Origin: Sphaerospermopsis sp. SIO1G1
GTDB lineage: Bacteria; Cyanobacteriota; Cyanobacteriia; Cyanobacteriales; Nostocaceae
Reading direction: 5' to 3'
Assembly: GCA_010672785.1 (NCBI GenBank)
Contig: JAAHFX010000018.1
Location: 1 to 42,404 of the forward strand
Length of the DNA stretch: 42,404 nt
In this document: piece after piece, positions 8,898 through 16,683 of the stretch
Position numbering within the stretch: position 1 is the stretch's first letter
How the letters are laid out: each line of letters opens with the position of its first letter
Notes under the pieces: generated by a model
The model's database searches: none
What the model was told of the DNA's origin: nothing
What the model saw: only the letters and a program-made list of their open reading frames with translations
Made by a program: the position numbers and the translations under genes

Positions 8898-9257
8898 ATG
8901 TACGATAGTGAAAAACGGAAACTCTTATCAGCACTCTCTCATGGAGCGATTTTTTTTAGTACCACTTTCATATCTGTAGGTTTACCAATCGCTTTATTGA
9001 TTATATCTGATGATCCAGTAGTTAAAGATAACGCCAAAGAATCTATCAACTTCCATTTTAACATTTGGTTATACGGTACAATCCTAGGAATCTTATTCTT
9101 TCTTCTGGGCTGGTTAGTATTACCATTAATTGTCCTATTACCATTAGCAGGGTTAGGATATTTGCTACATTGGGGATTAACTATTTTCGCAATTATCAAA
9201 ATCCTTGATAATCCTGATACACCCTTTCGTTATCCATTCATTTTTCGAGTTTTTTAG
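8898..9257 (+). CDS. DUF4870 / Tic20-like small membrane protein
   Basis: A 119-aa protein with three to four membrane helices: about residues 12-36 (ALSHGAIFFSTTFISVGLPI onward), 52-75 (FNIWLYGTILGILFFLLGW) and 75-105. The polar loop DDPVVKDNAKESINFHFN is the hallmark of DUF4870 proteins, which resemble the chloroplast import component Tic20. Biochemical function is unknown. The start is supported by AGGAG 7 nt before the ATG. It is monocistronic, flanked on both sides by family-2 repeats. Confidence 0.85.
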   Translation: MYDSEKRKLLSALSHGAIFFSTTFISVGLPIALLIISDDPVVKDNAKESINFHFNIWLYGTILGILFFLLGWLVLPLIVLLPLAGLGYLLHWGLTIFAIIKILDNPDTPFRYPFIFRVF

Positions 9258-9308
9258 GAATAGCTAAGTGAGAATATTTCTTAATCAAAAACCAATAATA
9301 TCAAAGCA

Positions 9309-9421
9309 TATAGTGTCCGATTTGATTTATTAATCTTTCGTGGAGTCAGGGAACAGGGAATAGGGAAGAAAAATTTACGTATATACTGAGTTCTGTTCAA
9401 AAATCAAATAGCAGTCCTATA
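9309..9421 (+). repeat. Dispersed repeat, family 2, second copy
   Basis: It begins TATAGTGTCCGATTTGAT and ends ATCAAATAGCAGTCCTATA (imperfect terminal inverted repeat). The inside holds cagggaacagggaataggg and acgtatatactgagttctgt. It is clearly related to 8687-8816 and, inverted, to 6383-6466. Confidence 0.65.
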
Positions 9422-9929
9422 CTTCTGGAAACTATTCTGACTTCTGAGCCTTAACTAATAACGTCTGTGTCTGGTTATTGTAATATTATTTTCGTAAATT
9501 TTTTCCAGGAAAGTGTCATATAGGTTGTAGAATACAAAATTGCCCCACAGCTTCATTAATAGTAGGGCAAAGACAGTTAAGCACTGTTTGTAGTTTGTCG
9601 GACGGGAGCTTGTTTTTCACCTGCTTTTGTGACGCTTTCTTTTGTGTCTATTGAGTTTTTTGTTAGTTAAAAATTAAGTTTATCTCACACAGAGACGCAG
9701 AGAGTTTTTTTGTGTCTTGACGTGAGATACAGCGATTTCCGGTGTTATGATATACACCCATTGTTCTTTTAAATTCACCAACACCCTTAGAACCCTGTCC
9801 TTCTATTCTCAAAGAAATTTCGGTTCTTTGCTTCTGTCACTTAAGAATATAGTTGAAAATTTAATGTTGTAGCAGTTACCCATTGACAGAAAACTTTAAA
9901 TATGTGTAGTCCTAAAACCCACAGTCATC

Positions 9930-9958
9930 GTAGGGAGTTTAGCAGTGCTAAACCCCTA
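9930..9958. repeat. Palindromic repeat GTAGGG(a)GTTTAGCA / TGCTAAACCCCTAC
   Basis: Two arms of about 14 nt with one mismatch and almost no loop form a strong hairpin. It reads as a dispersed cyanobacterial palindrome rather than a terminator, since no T-run follows and no gene ends nearby. Confidence 0.6.
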
Positions 9959-10047
9959 CCCCACACTTGATTAATAGGTAAAACTAGAATTAATTACAGC
10001 CAGAAATCAAGTACTTTAGTGAAAGCATATCATGGTGAATTTGTATA

Positions 10048-10233
10048 GTGCGTAAGTTCTATGTTGTTATGATCAAGGAAGTTCCTAATCGCTTAGGGGT
10101 AGCATACACCACTCTCAAAAATTATGCAAAGTCACCGGGGTTAGCTTCGCTAGATGTCACATCCCTTCATGAGTTAGCACGGATGTTTGATGTTATAATT
10201 AGTAATCTACATGAGATAGTACAGGAACAGTGA
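10048..10233 (+). CDS. Small helix-turn-helix protein, possibly a remnant
   Basis: At most 61 aa. The stretch RLGVAYTTLKNYAKSPGLAS reads as a turn-helix recognition unit, and SLHELARMFDVIISNLHEIV resembles the last helices of the small Cro/XRE-type HTH proteins frequent in cyanobacteria. The start is unsure: GTG at 10048 or ATG at 10069 (MIKEVPNRLG). An ATG at 10032 opens a different frame that stops after seven codons, so a frameshifted or shortened gene is possible. The stop TGA lies at the edge of a heptamer array. It is 109 bp upstream of pdhB; a regulatory link is not shown. Confidence 0.45.
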   Translation: MRKFYVVMIKEVPNRLGVAYTTLKNYAKSPGLASLDVTSLHELARMFDVIISNLHEIVQEQ

Positions 10234-10261
10234 ACACTGATAACTGATAACTGATAACTGA
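10221..10261. repeat. Heptamer array (ATAACTG type)
   Basis: Repeated gataact units between the small HTH gene and pdhB. The HTH gene's TGA stop is at the array's left end (cagTGAaca). Confidence 0.75.
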
Positions 10262-10342
10262 AACGAAGAGTGCGATCGCTGACGTTATTGGGGACGAAGG
10301 CACGATAAAATTTGATAACGATAAATTGTGATAAAGGTCTAA

Positions 10343-11326
10343 ATGGCAGAAACATTATTTTTTAATGCCCTACGGGAAGCAATTGATGAAGAAATGTCCC
10401 GCGACTCTAGCGTATTTGTTTTAGGTGAAGACGTAGGCCACTATGGTGGTTCATATAAAGTAACTAAAGACCTATGCAAAAAGTATGGTGATCTGCGAGT
10501 ATTAGATACACCTATTGCAGAAAATAGCTTTACTGGTTTAGCTGTGGGAGCAGCAATGACGGGTTTAAGACCGATCATTGAAGGGATGAACATGGGCTTT
10601 TTGCTCCTGGCTTTTAACCAAATTTCTAACAATGCGGGGATGTTACGTTATACCTCTGGTGGTAATTTTAAAATCCCTATGGTTATTCGTGGCCCTGGGG
10701 GTGTGGGAAGACAGTTAGGTGCAGAACACTCCCAAAGACTAGAAGCATATTTCCAAGCTGTACCGGGATTAAAAATTGTTGCTTGTTCTACACCATATAA
10801 TGCCAAAGGGTTACTGAAAGCTGCTATCCGTGATGATAACCCTGTATTATTTTTTGAACACGTTTTACTTTATAACTTAAAAGAAAATCTCCCTGAAGAA
10901 GAATATGTACTACCCTTAGACAAGGCAGAAGTAGTACGTTCTGGTAAAGATGTGACAATTTTGACCTATTCTCGGATGCGTTATCACGTCTTGCAAGCGG
11001 TGAAAACCTTGGAAAAACAAGGATATGATCCAGAAGTTATTGATTTAATTTCCCTCAAACCTTTAGATTTTGATACTATAGGTGCTTCCATTCGTAAAAC
11101 TCACCGAGTGATAGTTGTGGAAGAATGTATGAGAACCGGCGGTATTGGTGCAGAGTTAACCGCTTCCATCAACGACAAATTATTTGATGAATTAGACGCT
11201 CCTGTATTACGTTTATCTTCCCAAGATATTCCCACACCTTACAACGGTAACTTAGAAAGGTTAACAATTGTTCAACCAGAGCAGATAGTTGAAGCTGTCC
11301 AGAAAATGATAGCTTTAAGAGTTTAA
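10343..11326 (+). CDS. pdhB: Pyruvate dehydrogenase E1 component, beta subunit
   Basis: A 327-aa protein of full family length. It has the E1-beta/transketolase pyrimidine-binding domain (about residues 4-180, with FVLGEDVGHYGGSYKVTKDL and the conserved Glu of TPIAENSFTGLAVGAAM) and the transketolase C-terminal domain (about 195-320, with VIDLISLKPLDFDTI and VVEECMRTGGIG). With the alpha subunit it decarboxylates pyruvate using thiamine diphosphate and passes the acetyl group to E2. The alpha subunit gene is not in the window. AAGG lies 5 nt before the ATG. It is followed after about 440 bp by secD-secF on the same strand, an arrangement I recall from other cyanobacteria. Confidence 0.96.
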   Translation: MAETLFFNALREAIDEEMSRDSSVFVLGEDVGHYGGSYKVTKDLCKKYGDLRVLDTPIAENSFTGLAVGAAMTGLRPIIEGMNMGFLLLAFNQISNNAGMLRYTSGGNFKIPMVIRGPGGVGRQLGAEHSQRLEAYFQAVPGLKIVACSTPYNAKGLLKAAIRDDNPVLFFEHVLLYNLKENLPEEEYVLPLDKAEVVRSGKDVTILTYSRMRYHVLQAVKTLEKQGYDPEVIDLISLKPLDFDTIGASIRKTHRVIVVEECMRTGGIGAELTASINDKLFDELDAPVLRLSSQDIPTPYNGNLERLTIVQPEQIVEAVQKMIALRV

Positions 11327-11763
11327 GCTGACCTGGTGACAAGAAAGTTAAAGTTAAGACAGGGTGTAGGTGTGGAAAAAATTAACTCATGAAAAATCCC
11401 AATTCAACTTCGGGAGAACATCAAAAGGTTGATTTTAGGGACTAACAAAAAATAAATTAACCCAATCGCTGTTACAAAAATGAAAAATTTTTTCTCCCTG
11501 CACCCTGCTCGCCGCTCCCTACCTTTGGGCCTCTACGACAAGACTTTTTGCTGCAAACCCTATTTGAGGATCAGCACTTGAAAACCCTGTACTTTTGGTA
11601 AAAATTATTTCCTTACCAACTCTTGAAACTGTTCCCTGTTACCTATTCCCTAGCCTTTACCGATCACTTTTTCAGTAACCCCTAGTTAATAACCCAGTGA
11701 CTAATGACCAATGACTAACGACAAAAGAAGTTATCATAACTTTTGTCAGTTGTGAGTGAAAGT
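11327..11763. other. Intergenic region with repeats
   Basis: About 440 bp between pdhB and secD. It contains a ctgttccctgttacctattccct block (about 11627-11652) like that inside family-2 repeats, and a heptamer array (11694-11722) just upstream of secD. No ORF or RNA gene is recognisable. Confidence 0.55.
11694..11722. repeat. Short heptamer array upstream of secD
   Basis: Tandem variants of tgactaa/tgaccaa (about four units). It lies 42 bp before the preferred secD ATG, so it may overlap the promoter or 5' leader. Confidence 0.65.
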
Positions 11764-13182
11764 ATGCAAAAACAGCGATCACTATTAGCGTTTATAATAG
11801 TATTAGTCATTGCCGCAATTACTGCGATATATAAGTACCCCGTACCATTAGGATTAGACTTACGGGGAGGTTCACAGCTTACCATTCAGGTGAAAACTAC
11901 CGAAGATATTACCAATATCACCGAATTAGAATTAGAAACTGTACAAACAGTTATTGAACGTCGTGTTAACGGTTTGGGTGTTTCTGAACCTGTGATTCAA
12001 AGTGTAGGTACTGATAAAATTTCAGTGCAGTTACCAGGTGTTAATGATCCAGAAGAGGCAGAACGGGTACTAGGGGGTACTGCACAGTTAGAATTTAAGG
12101 CACAACAACCAAATACAGAAACTCAATTCTTAGCTTTAAGAGAATCACAACTTGAACTCAAAGCCAAACAGGAAGAGTTAAAAGAAAAACAAAATCAAGA
12201 TCCAGAGGCGATCACCGAAAATCTGGCAGACTTAAAAAATAACCAAGAAGCAATTAATGAATTATTTGCTAGTACCGAACCACCATTAACTGGTAAATAC
12301 CTCCAAAATGCTCAAGGAGAGTCAACCCAGGGTACTAATTGGAATGTGGCTTTACGTTTTGATAATAAAGGTGGTGAACTGTTTGCAGAGTTAACGAAAA
12401 ACCTAGCTGGAACAGGACGCACCATTGGTATTTTCCTAGACAATGAATTAATTAGCTTTCCCTCCGTTCCTTTGGAATTTGCCGCCACAGGTATCACAGG
12501 TGGAGGAGCGGTTATTCAAGGTCAGTTTACAGTCGAACAAGCCAATGAATTAGGTGTACAATTACGCGGTGGGGCATTACCCATACCAGTAGAAATTGTT
12601 GAACGGAGAACCGTAGGCGCAACTTTAGGTAAAGATAGTATCCAAAGCAGTATTTACGCTGGCTTGGGTGGTCTGGCGTTAGTTTTAATCTTTATGGTTG
12701 TCTATTACAGATTACCAGGTCTGATTGCTGATATTTCCTTAGTTGTATATTCTTTGTTCACTTGGGCAGCTTTTGCATCGTTTGGTGTCACCCTGACCTT
12801 ACCAGGTATTGCTGGTTTTATTCTTAGTATCGGCATGGCTGTTGATGCTAATGTATTAATTTTTGAACGCACCAGGGAAGAACTACGAGCAGGTAAATCT
12901 TTATATCGTTCCGTTGAATCTGGTTTTTACCGAGCATTTTCCAGTATTTTAGATAGTAATGTTACTACCTGGATTTCCTGTGCTGCCCTATTTTGGTTAG
13001 GTTCTGGGTTAGTGAAAGGTTTTGCCCTTACCCTAGCTTTGGGGATTGGTGTCAGTATGTTTACTGCTATTACCTGTAGTCGGACTTTGATGTTTATAGC
13101 TATTTCTATTCCCTCTTGGCGGAAAACAAACCTTTATTGTCCTAATCTGCAAGTAAAAAATAAGGCAGAGGTGGCTAAATGA
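11764..13182 (+). CDS. secD: Protein translocase subunit SecD
   Basis: A protein of 472 aa from the ATG at 11764 (MQKQRSLLAF); TTG at 11743 would add seven residues but has no better support. There is an N-terminal helix (about residues 5-24), then the conserved D1 motif LGLDLRGGSQL, a large periplasmic/lumenal domain with a Gln/Glu-rich insert (about 115-170), and a C-terminal bundle of five helices (about 300-455) including GAALPIPV-like (GGALPIPVEIVERRTVGATL) and GMAVDANVLIFERTREEL motifs. SecD with SecF uses the ion gradient to help pull proteins through SecYEG. It overlaps secF by 4 nt (ATGA), which shows a translationally coupled pair. Confidence 0.96.
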   Translation: MQKQRSLLAFIIVLVIAAITAIYKYPVPLGLDLRGGSQLTIQVKTTEDITNITELELETVQTVIERRVNGLGVSEPVIQSVGTDKISVQLPGVNDPEEAERVLGGTAQLEFKAQQPNTETQFLALRESQLELKAKQEELKEKQNQDPEAITENLADLKNNQEAINELFASTEPPLTGKYLQNAQGESTQGTNWNVALRFDNKGGELFAELTKNLAGTGRTIGIFLDNELISFPSVPLEFAATGITGGGAVIQGQFTVEQANELGVQLRGGALPIPVEIVERRTVGATLGKDSIQSSIYAGLGGLALVLIFMVVYYRLPGLIADISLVVYSLFTWAAFASFGVTLTLPGIAGFILSIGMAVDANVLIFERTREELRAGKSLYRSVESGFYRAFSSILDSNVTTWISCAALFWLGSGLVKGFALTLALGIGVSMFTAITCSRTLMFIAISIPSWRKTNLYCPNLQVKNKAEVAK

Positions 13183-14162
13183 AAAAATTACATATCAATA
13201 AAATTCGCTCACTCTGGTGGGGTATTTCTGCTGTTGTGATTGTTAGTGGTATCATTTCTATGGTGATATCTTGGCAAAATCCTGACATTAAAGCCCCTCT
13301 CCGTCCTGGTTTAGACTTTATTGGTGGCACAAGATTACAGTTGGTTAGAGATTGCAGTCAACCAGGAAACTGCGACCAAAGCATAGATATTAACATTGTC
13401 CGGGAAGTTGCCAAAGAACAAGGACTTGGTGATAGCAGTATTCAGTTAATCTCAGAAGCTGATCAAGAGAATAACGGTATTACTATCCGTACCAAAGACC
13501 TAACTACAGAAGAACGTTCTCAATTACAATCAGCTTTAACAGCGAAAATCGGTACTTTTGATCCACAGAAAAATCAAATTGATTCCGTAGGGCCAACATT
13601 AGGAAGAGAACTATTTCGGACAGGAATTATCGCCTTAATCGTCTCTTTTATTGGTATTGTTGTGTACTTGAGTTTCCGCTTTCAATGGGATTATGCAGTT
13701 TTTGCAATCATTGCTATATTTCATGATCTGTTCATCACATTGGGGATATTCTCCATTTTCGGTTTGGTTGCAGGGATAGAAGTTGATAGTCTGTTTATCG
13801 TGGCTTTGTTAACCATTACAGGTTTCTCTGTCAATGATACAGTTGTTATCTATGACAGAATTCGGGAAAATATCAAAACCCATCCCCAAACACCAATAAC
13901 AGAAATTGTTGATGATGCTGTCAATCAAACTTTATCCAGATCAATCAATACCACTTTAACCACACTACTATCATTAGTAGCTATTTTTATATTTGGTGGG
14001 GAAACACTCAGATATTTTTCTTTGGCTTTAATTATTGGCTTTATTGCAGGTGCTTATTCCAGTATCTTTATTGCCAGTACCCTACTTTCCTGGTGGCGAG
14101 AACGTAAGGGAAAAGGTACAATAGAAACAATTGATACAGCTATCGGATCTGAGGATAGTTAG
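13179..14162 (+). CDS. secF: Protein translocase subunit SecF
   Basis: A 327-aa protein with SecF architecture: first helix (about residues 10-31), the D1-like motif PGLDFIGGTRLQLV, a short lumenal/periplasmic domain, then five helices (about 145-310) with FSVNDTVVIYDRIREN and the SRSINTTLTTLLS signature. It works in complex with SecD. It starts within the secD stop (ATGA overlap). The C-terminus is acidic and short. Confidence 0.96.
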   Translation: MKKLHINKIRSLWWGISAVVIVSGIISMVISWQNPDIKAPLRPGLDFIGGTRLQLVRDCSQPGNCDQSIDINIVREVAKEQGLGDSSIQLISEADQENNGITIRTKDLTTEERSQLQSALTAKIGTFDPQKNQIDSVGPTLGRELFRTGIIALIVSFIGIVVYLSFRFQWDYAVFAIIAIFHDLFITLGIFSIFGLVAGIEVDSLFIVALLTITGFSVNDTVVIYDRIRENIKTHPQTPITEIVDDAVNQTLSRSINTTLTTLLSLVAIFIFGGETLRYFSLALIIGFIAGAYSSIFIASTLLSWWRERKGKGTIETIDTAIGSEDS

Positions 14163-14248
14163 TTTATTATTAGTATTCAGCAGTCAAAAGTCAGTTTTTG
14201 AAATTCAGTATTAATGGTGCAAAAACTTCAAAGCTGAAGTCTAACTGA

Positions 14249-14422
14249 TATGATGGTTTCCGGTGTTATGAGGTATGTTATTGGCGGGCAAGATGCCCAC
14301 CCCACACAAGATGATCACCCCACACAAGATGATCACCCCACACAAAATGCCTACCCCACACAAGATGCCGACTCCACAAGAGTTTCATGATTATGATTTG
14401 TACCTCATCGCAACGAAATCTT
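14249..14422. mobile_element. MITE-like element with internal 18-bp tandem repeats
   Basis: The left end (about 14252-14277, ggtttccggtgttatgaggta) and right end (about 14401-14421, tacctcatcgcaacgaaatc) form an imperfect inverted repeat, about 15 of 21 matching. Between them lie about five 18-bp units of the form caagatgatcaccccaca (14286-14375), preceded by a gggcaagatgccc hairpin. The left-end sequence recurs near 9736. The open frame over the repeats (PHKMIT units) is an effect of the 18-nt period and is not called as a gene. Confidence 0.5.
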
Positions 14423-14498
14423 CTGTAAGTATTGATTCGCAGATCACTGACTGCTGAATACTAGTGTTGTTTTAACCTCAATCCACTGAGAATTAGTT

Positions 14499-14918
14499 AT
14501 GGACTCACAGGAAGAACCAGCAATTTATGACTCTTCAGATTTGGATAATTCTGATACTGTGTTCATTGAACAAGTACAGCGTTTACACCAGCTAACTGTT
14601 TTCTGTAGATGGTTGTTTGTTAGCTGTTTATGGGTAATAATTGCTCCTGTGTGTCTGTGGAATTTACGGTCTGAATTTATCTTGTGGCAAGAGTATTTTA
14701 CCTGGGTAGCGGTTAGATATGCTCTGGCTTTTCATCCTTTTGCGGCGGTGGGTTTAGGATTTTGTACTGGTATGACTGTTTCAGTGTTAGTGTGGCAAAG
14801 TCGTAATATTCTGATTGGTTTACCTCAATTAGAAAAACAGCGTTTAGAAAAGCAAGTTTTTAAGATCCGTCAACAAGGCCCATCTCATCCTTTATGGAAG
14901 TTGGTGATTGGTGAATAG
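14499..14918 (+). CDS. Small membrane protein, function unknown
   Basis: A 139-aa protein with an acidic N-terminus (about residues 1-30), two probable membrane helices at about 37-60 (FCRWLFVSCLWVIIAPVCLW) and 80-103 (FHPFAAVGLGFCTGMTVSVL), and a basic amphipathic tail (QLEKQRLEKQVFKIRQQ). No domain is recognised; it looks like a conserved cyanobacterial hypothetical protein. No clear ribosome site precedes the ATG. The last four residues (VIGE) and the TAG stop are written by the start of a TTGGTGA heptamer array, so the true ancestral C-terminus may differ. Confidence 0.75.
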   Translation: MDSQEEPAIYDSSDLDNSDTVFIEQVQRLHQLTVFCRWLFVSCLWVIIAPVCLWNLRSEFILWQEYFTWVAVRYALAFHPFAAVGLGFCTGMTVSVLVWQSRNILIGLPQLEKQRLEKQVFKIRQQGPSHPLWKLVIGE

Positions 14919-14960
14919 TGATTGGTGAATAGTGATTGGTGATTGGTGATTGGTGATTGG
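14899..14960. repeat. Heptamer array (GATTGGT type)
   Basis: About eight tandem gattggt / gaatagt units. It overlaps the 3' end of the membrane-protein gene at 14499-14918, giving its last codons and stop. Confidence 0.9.
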
Positions 14961-14971
14961 GTAAATTTTTT

Positions 14972-15112
14972 AATTACGAATTACGAATTACGAATTACGA
15001 ATTACGTAAGCGAAGCTCTCCCGAAGGGAGCATTACGAATTACGAATTACGAATTACGAATTACGAATTACGAATTACGAATTACGAATTACGAATTACG
15101 AATTACGAATTA
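14972..15112. repeat. ACGAATT heptamer array interrupted by a small palindrome
   Basis: Around sixteen ACGAATT units, the same heptamer as at 1-127, split at 15007-15031 by a palindromic insertion (taagcgaagctctcccgaag, then ggagc). The array's right end abuts a truncated family-1 MITE. The plus strand has no stop in any frame here because the heptamer contains none. Confidence 0.95.
15007..15031. mobile_element. Small dispersed palindromic repeat inserted in heptamer array
   Basis: A 25-bp unit with the hairpin GCTCTCCCGAAGGGAGC, placed cleanly between ATTACG and ATTACG of the tandem array. A related copy on the other strand is at 15141-15166. It resembles the very small mobile repeats (SDRs) described in Nostoc genomes. 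Confidence 0.75.
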
Positions 15113-15209
15113 TCTCTCAAACCCTCTTATCTTCGCATCCTATCCCTTCGGGAAGCTCCGCTAACGTGTCCTTCGTGGTTCATTCTTCCGTAAATTCTGC
15201 GTAAGTCCT
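15113..15209 (-). mobile_element. MITE-like element, family 1, copy B (truncated, interrupted)
   Basis: Read on the minus strand from 15209: AGGACTTACGCAGAATTTAC and onward, matching copy A (6256-6350) up to cgaaggac. It is then interrupted by a palindromic repeat (15141-15166) and resumes at cgaagataagagggtt. The far terminal repeat is missing, and the ACGAATT array begins where it should be. Confidence 0.7.
15141..15166 (-). mobile_element. Small dispersed palindromic repeat within MITE copy B
   Basis: On the minus strand CGTTAGCGGAGCTTCCCGAA then GGGATA, homologous to the unit at 15007-15031. It interrupts MITE copy B relative to intact copy A. Confidence 0.65.
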
Positions 15210-15267
15210 GGTCATATTTGATAAATTACCAAAACAGCGTAAACTCTTTTTGTTGCTTATGCTTTAA

Positions 15268-16029
15268 ATGGAGTCTGCTGTGACTAAGTTCTTATTCGTA
15301 ACGGATTTAGATAATACTTTAGTAGGAGATGATCGAGCTTTGGTGGAATTAAGTGAGCTTCTCCAGCAACATCGTCAACAGCATGGGACAAAGATAGTTT
15401 ACTCTACCGGGCGATCGCCTTTCCTCTACCGGGAATTGCAACAGGAAAAAAATCTCATCCAACCTGATGCTTTAGTCGTTTCTGTAGGTACGGAAATTTA
15501 TGTGGATGGTAGTGATACTCCAGATTCAGACTGGTCTAAGATTCTTGCTCCTGGTTGGGATAAACAAGCTATTCTTAATATCACTAAAAAATTTTCAGAG
15601 TTGGTTTTACAACCGGAAACAGAACAGCGTCCCTTCAAGGTTAGTTTTTTCTTAGAACAGAAAGCATCATGTGATATTTTACCACAACTTGAAGAAGAAT
15701 TTAAAAATTCTGAACTTAATATAAAATTAATTTATAGTAGTGGTATAGACCTTGACATTTTGCCCCTGAGCAGCGATAAAGGCCAAGCAATGCAATTTCT
15801 ACGTCAAAAATGGCAATTTGCATCTGAGCAGACTGTTGTTTGTGGCGACTCAGGTAATGATATTGCTCTATTCGCTGTAGGTAACGAACGGGGAATTATT
15901 GTCGGTAATGCTCGTCCTGAGTTATTACAGTGGCATCAACAAAACCCGGCTGACTATCGTTACCTGGCACAAAACTATTGTGCAGCGGGTATTTTGGAAG
16001 GCTTAAAATACTTTAGTTTCCTAGAATGA
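15268..16029 (+). CDS. spp: Sucrose-6-phosphate phosphatase (HAD-IIB family)
   Basis: A 253-aa HAD-superfamily phosphatase of cyanobacterial/plant SPP type. The nucleophile motif is FVTDLDNTLVGDD (D13, D15), motif II is KIVYSTGRSPF, and motifs III/IV include the Lys of DILPLSSDKGQAM and VVCGDSGNDIALF. It removes phosphate from sucrose-6-phosphate, the last step of sucrose synthesis, in the cytoplasm. ATG at 15268 is taken, but GTG at 15280 (giving MTKFLFVTD) has GGAG 6 nt upstream and fits homologue starts better. It overlaps ruvA by 4 nt (ATGA), so the two are co-translated. The sucrose-phosphate synthase gene is not here. Confidence 0.92.
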   Translation: MESAVTKFLFVTDLDNTLVGDDRALVELSELLQQHRQQHGTKIVYSTGRSPFLYRELQQEKNLIQPDALVVSVGTEIYVDGSDTPDSDWSKILAPGWDKQAILNITKKFSELVLQPETEQRPFKVSFFLEQKASCDILPQLEEEFKNSELNIKLIYSSGIDLDILPLSSDKGQAMQFLRQKWQFASEQTVVCGDSGNDIALFAVGNERGIIVGNARPELLQWHQQNPADYRYLAQNYCAAGILEGLKYFSFLE

Positions 16030-16673
16030 TCAGTTATCTCAAAGGTATCGTGGCTGGTGTGCAAACGGTTAGTGCTAACCGCACCATTTTGACTTTAGAA
16101 GTCAATGGCATGGGGTATGATTTACAAATTCCCCAACACCTTGCTAGTCAGTTAAGTAATACTGGTGATGTGGTACAGATTTTTACCCATTACCAGATTC
16201 GAGAAGAAGTTCCTTTGCTGTATGGGTTTTCTTCCCCAGCAGAAAGAGATTTATTTCGTCATCTGTTGTCTGTCAGTGGGGTTGGTGCTGCTTTGGCGAT
16301 CGCACTTTTGGATACTTTGGAATTACCAGATTTAGTCCAAGCGATTATTGCAGCTAACGTGAATATGCTGATTCAAACCCCAGGGGTAGGTAAAAAAACT
16401 GCCGAACGTCTCTGTTTGGAACTCAAAAGCAAACTCATAGAGTGGCGAAAATCAGCGGGCTTTTTCGTGGCTACCGATGGCCCAGCACCAGGCATTTTAG
16501 AAGAGGTGCAAATGACTCTGTTTGCTTTGGGTTATACTCCCCATGAAGTTAGTCATGCTTTGCACGTAGTTAGCGAAGATATCGGTTTAGATAAAAATGC
16601 CTACGTGGAAGACTGGATTAAGCAAGCAATTGCTCATCTCAGTAACAGTGAACAGTTGACAGTTAACAGTTAA
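16026..16673 (+). CDS. ruvA: Holliday junction helicase subunit RuvA
   Basis: A 215-aa protein with RuvA order: OB-fold domain (about residues 1-65, MISYLKGIVAGV..VNGMGYDLQIP), helix-hairpin-helix pair (about 72-145, with LLSVSGVGAALAIALLDTL and IQTPGVGKKTAERLCLELK) and a C-terminal RuvB-contact domain (about 160-205, EEVQMTLFALGYTPHEV). It binds four-way junctions as a tetramer and loads RuvB motors. Start overlaps the spp stop; bioF begins 10 nt after the stop. The last roughly ten residues (SNSEQLTVNS) are encoded by a heptamer array that also supplies the TAA, so this tail is probably not ancestral. Confidence 0.96.
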   Translation: MISYLKGIVAGVQTVSANRTILTLEVNGMGYDLQIPQHLASQLSNTGDVVQIFTHYQIREEVPLLYGFSSPAERDLFRHLLSVSGVGAALAIALLDTLELPDLVQAIIAANVNMLIQTPGVGKKTAERLCLELKSKLIEWRKSAGFFVATDGPAPGILEEVQMTLFALGYTPHEVSHALHVVSEDIGLDKNAYVEDWIKQAIAHLSNSEQLTVNS

Positions 16674-16674
16674 C
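16641..16674. repeat. Heptamer array overlapping the ruvA 3' end
   Basis: Repeats of the aacagtt type (agtaacagtgaacagttgac then agttaacagttaac). It encodes the RuvA tail and stop and leaves only a few bases before the bioF ATG. Confidence 0.85.
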
Positions 16675-16683
16675 ATTTGACGG

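Larger units (their letters stand above)
9258..10047. other. Repeat-rich intergenic region
   Basis: Nearly 800 bp without a credible gene. It holds a family-2 repeat (9309-9421), a TTGCCC/GGGCAA inverted repeat (9540-9545 with 9565-9570), a cacagagacgcagagag segment of a type common in cyanobacterial intergenic DNA (about 9687-9703), a tttccggtgttatga segment shared with 14252 (about 9736), and a strong hairpin at 9930-9958. No tRNA or known ncRNA was recognised. Confidence 0.7.

Noticed and set aside
9258..10047. tRNA or known ncRNA in the long spacer
   Set aside because: No T-loop (GTTCGA-type) with acceptor pairing or other known RNA motif was found by eye; only repeats and hairpins are visible.
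14275..14457. 60-aa ORF with PHKMIT repeats
   Set aside because: An 18-bp tandem repeat keeps the frame open; it lies inside a MITE-like element and lacks a recognisable domain or ribosome site.
14943..15193. Two overlapping plus-strand ORFs with NYELRIT peptide repeats
   Set aside because: They are produced by the stop-free ACGAATT array; two frames give the same peptide cycle and there is no ribosome site or non-repeat domain.
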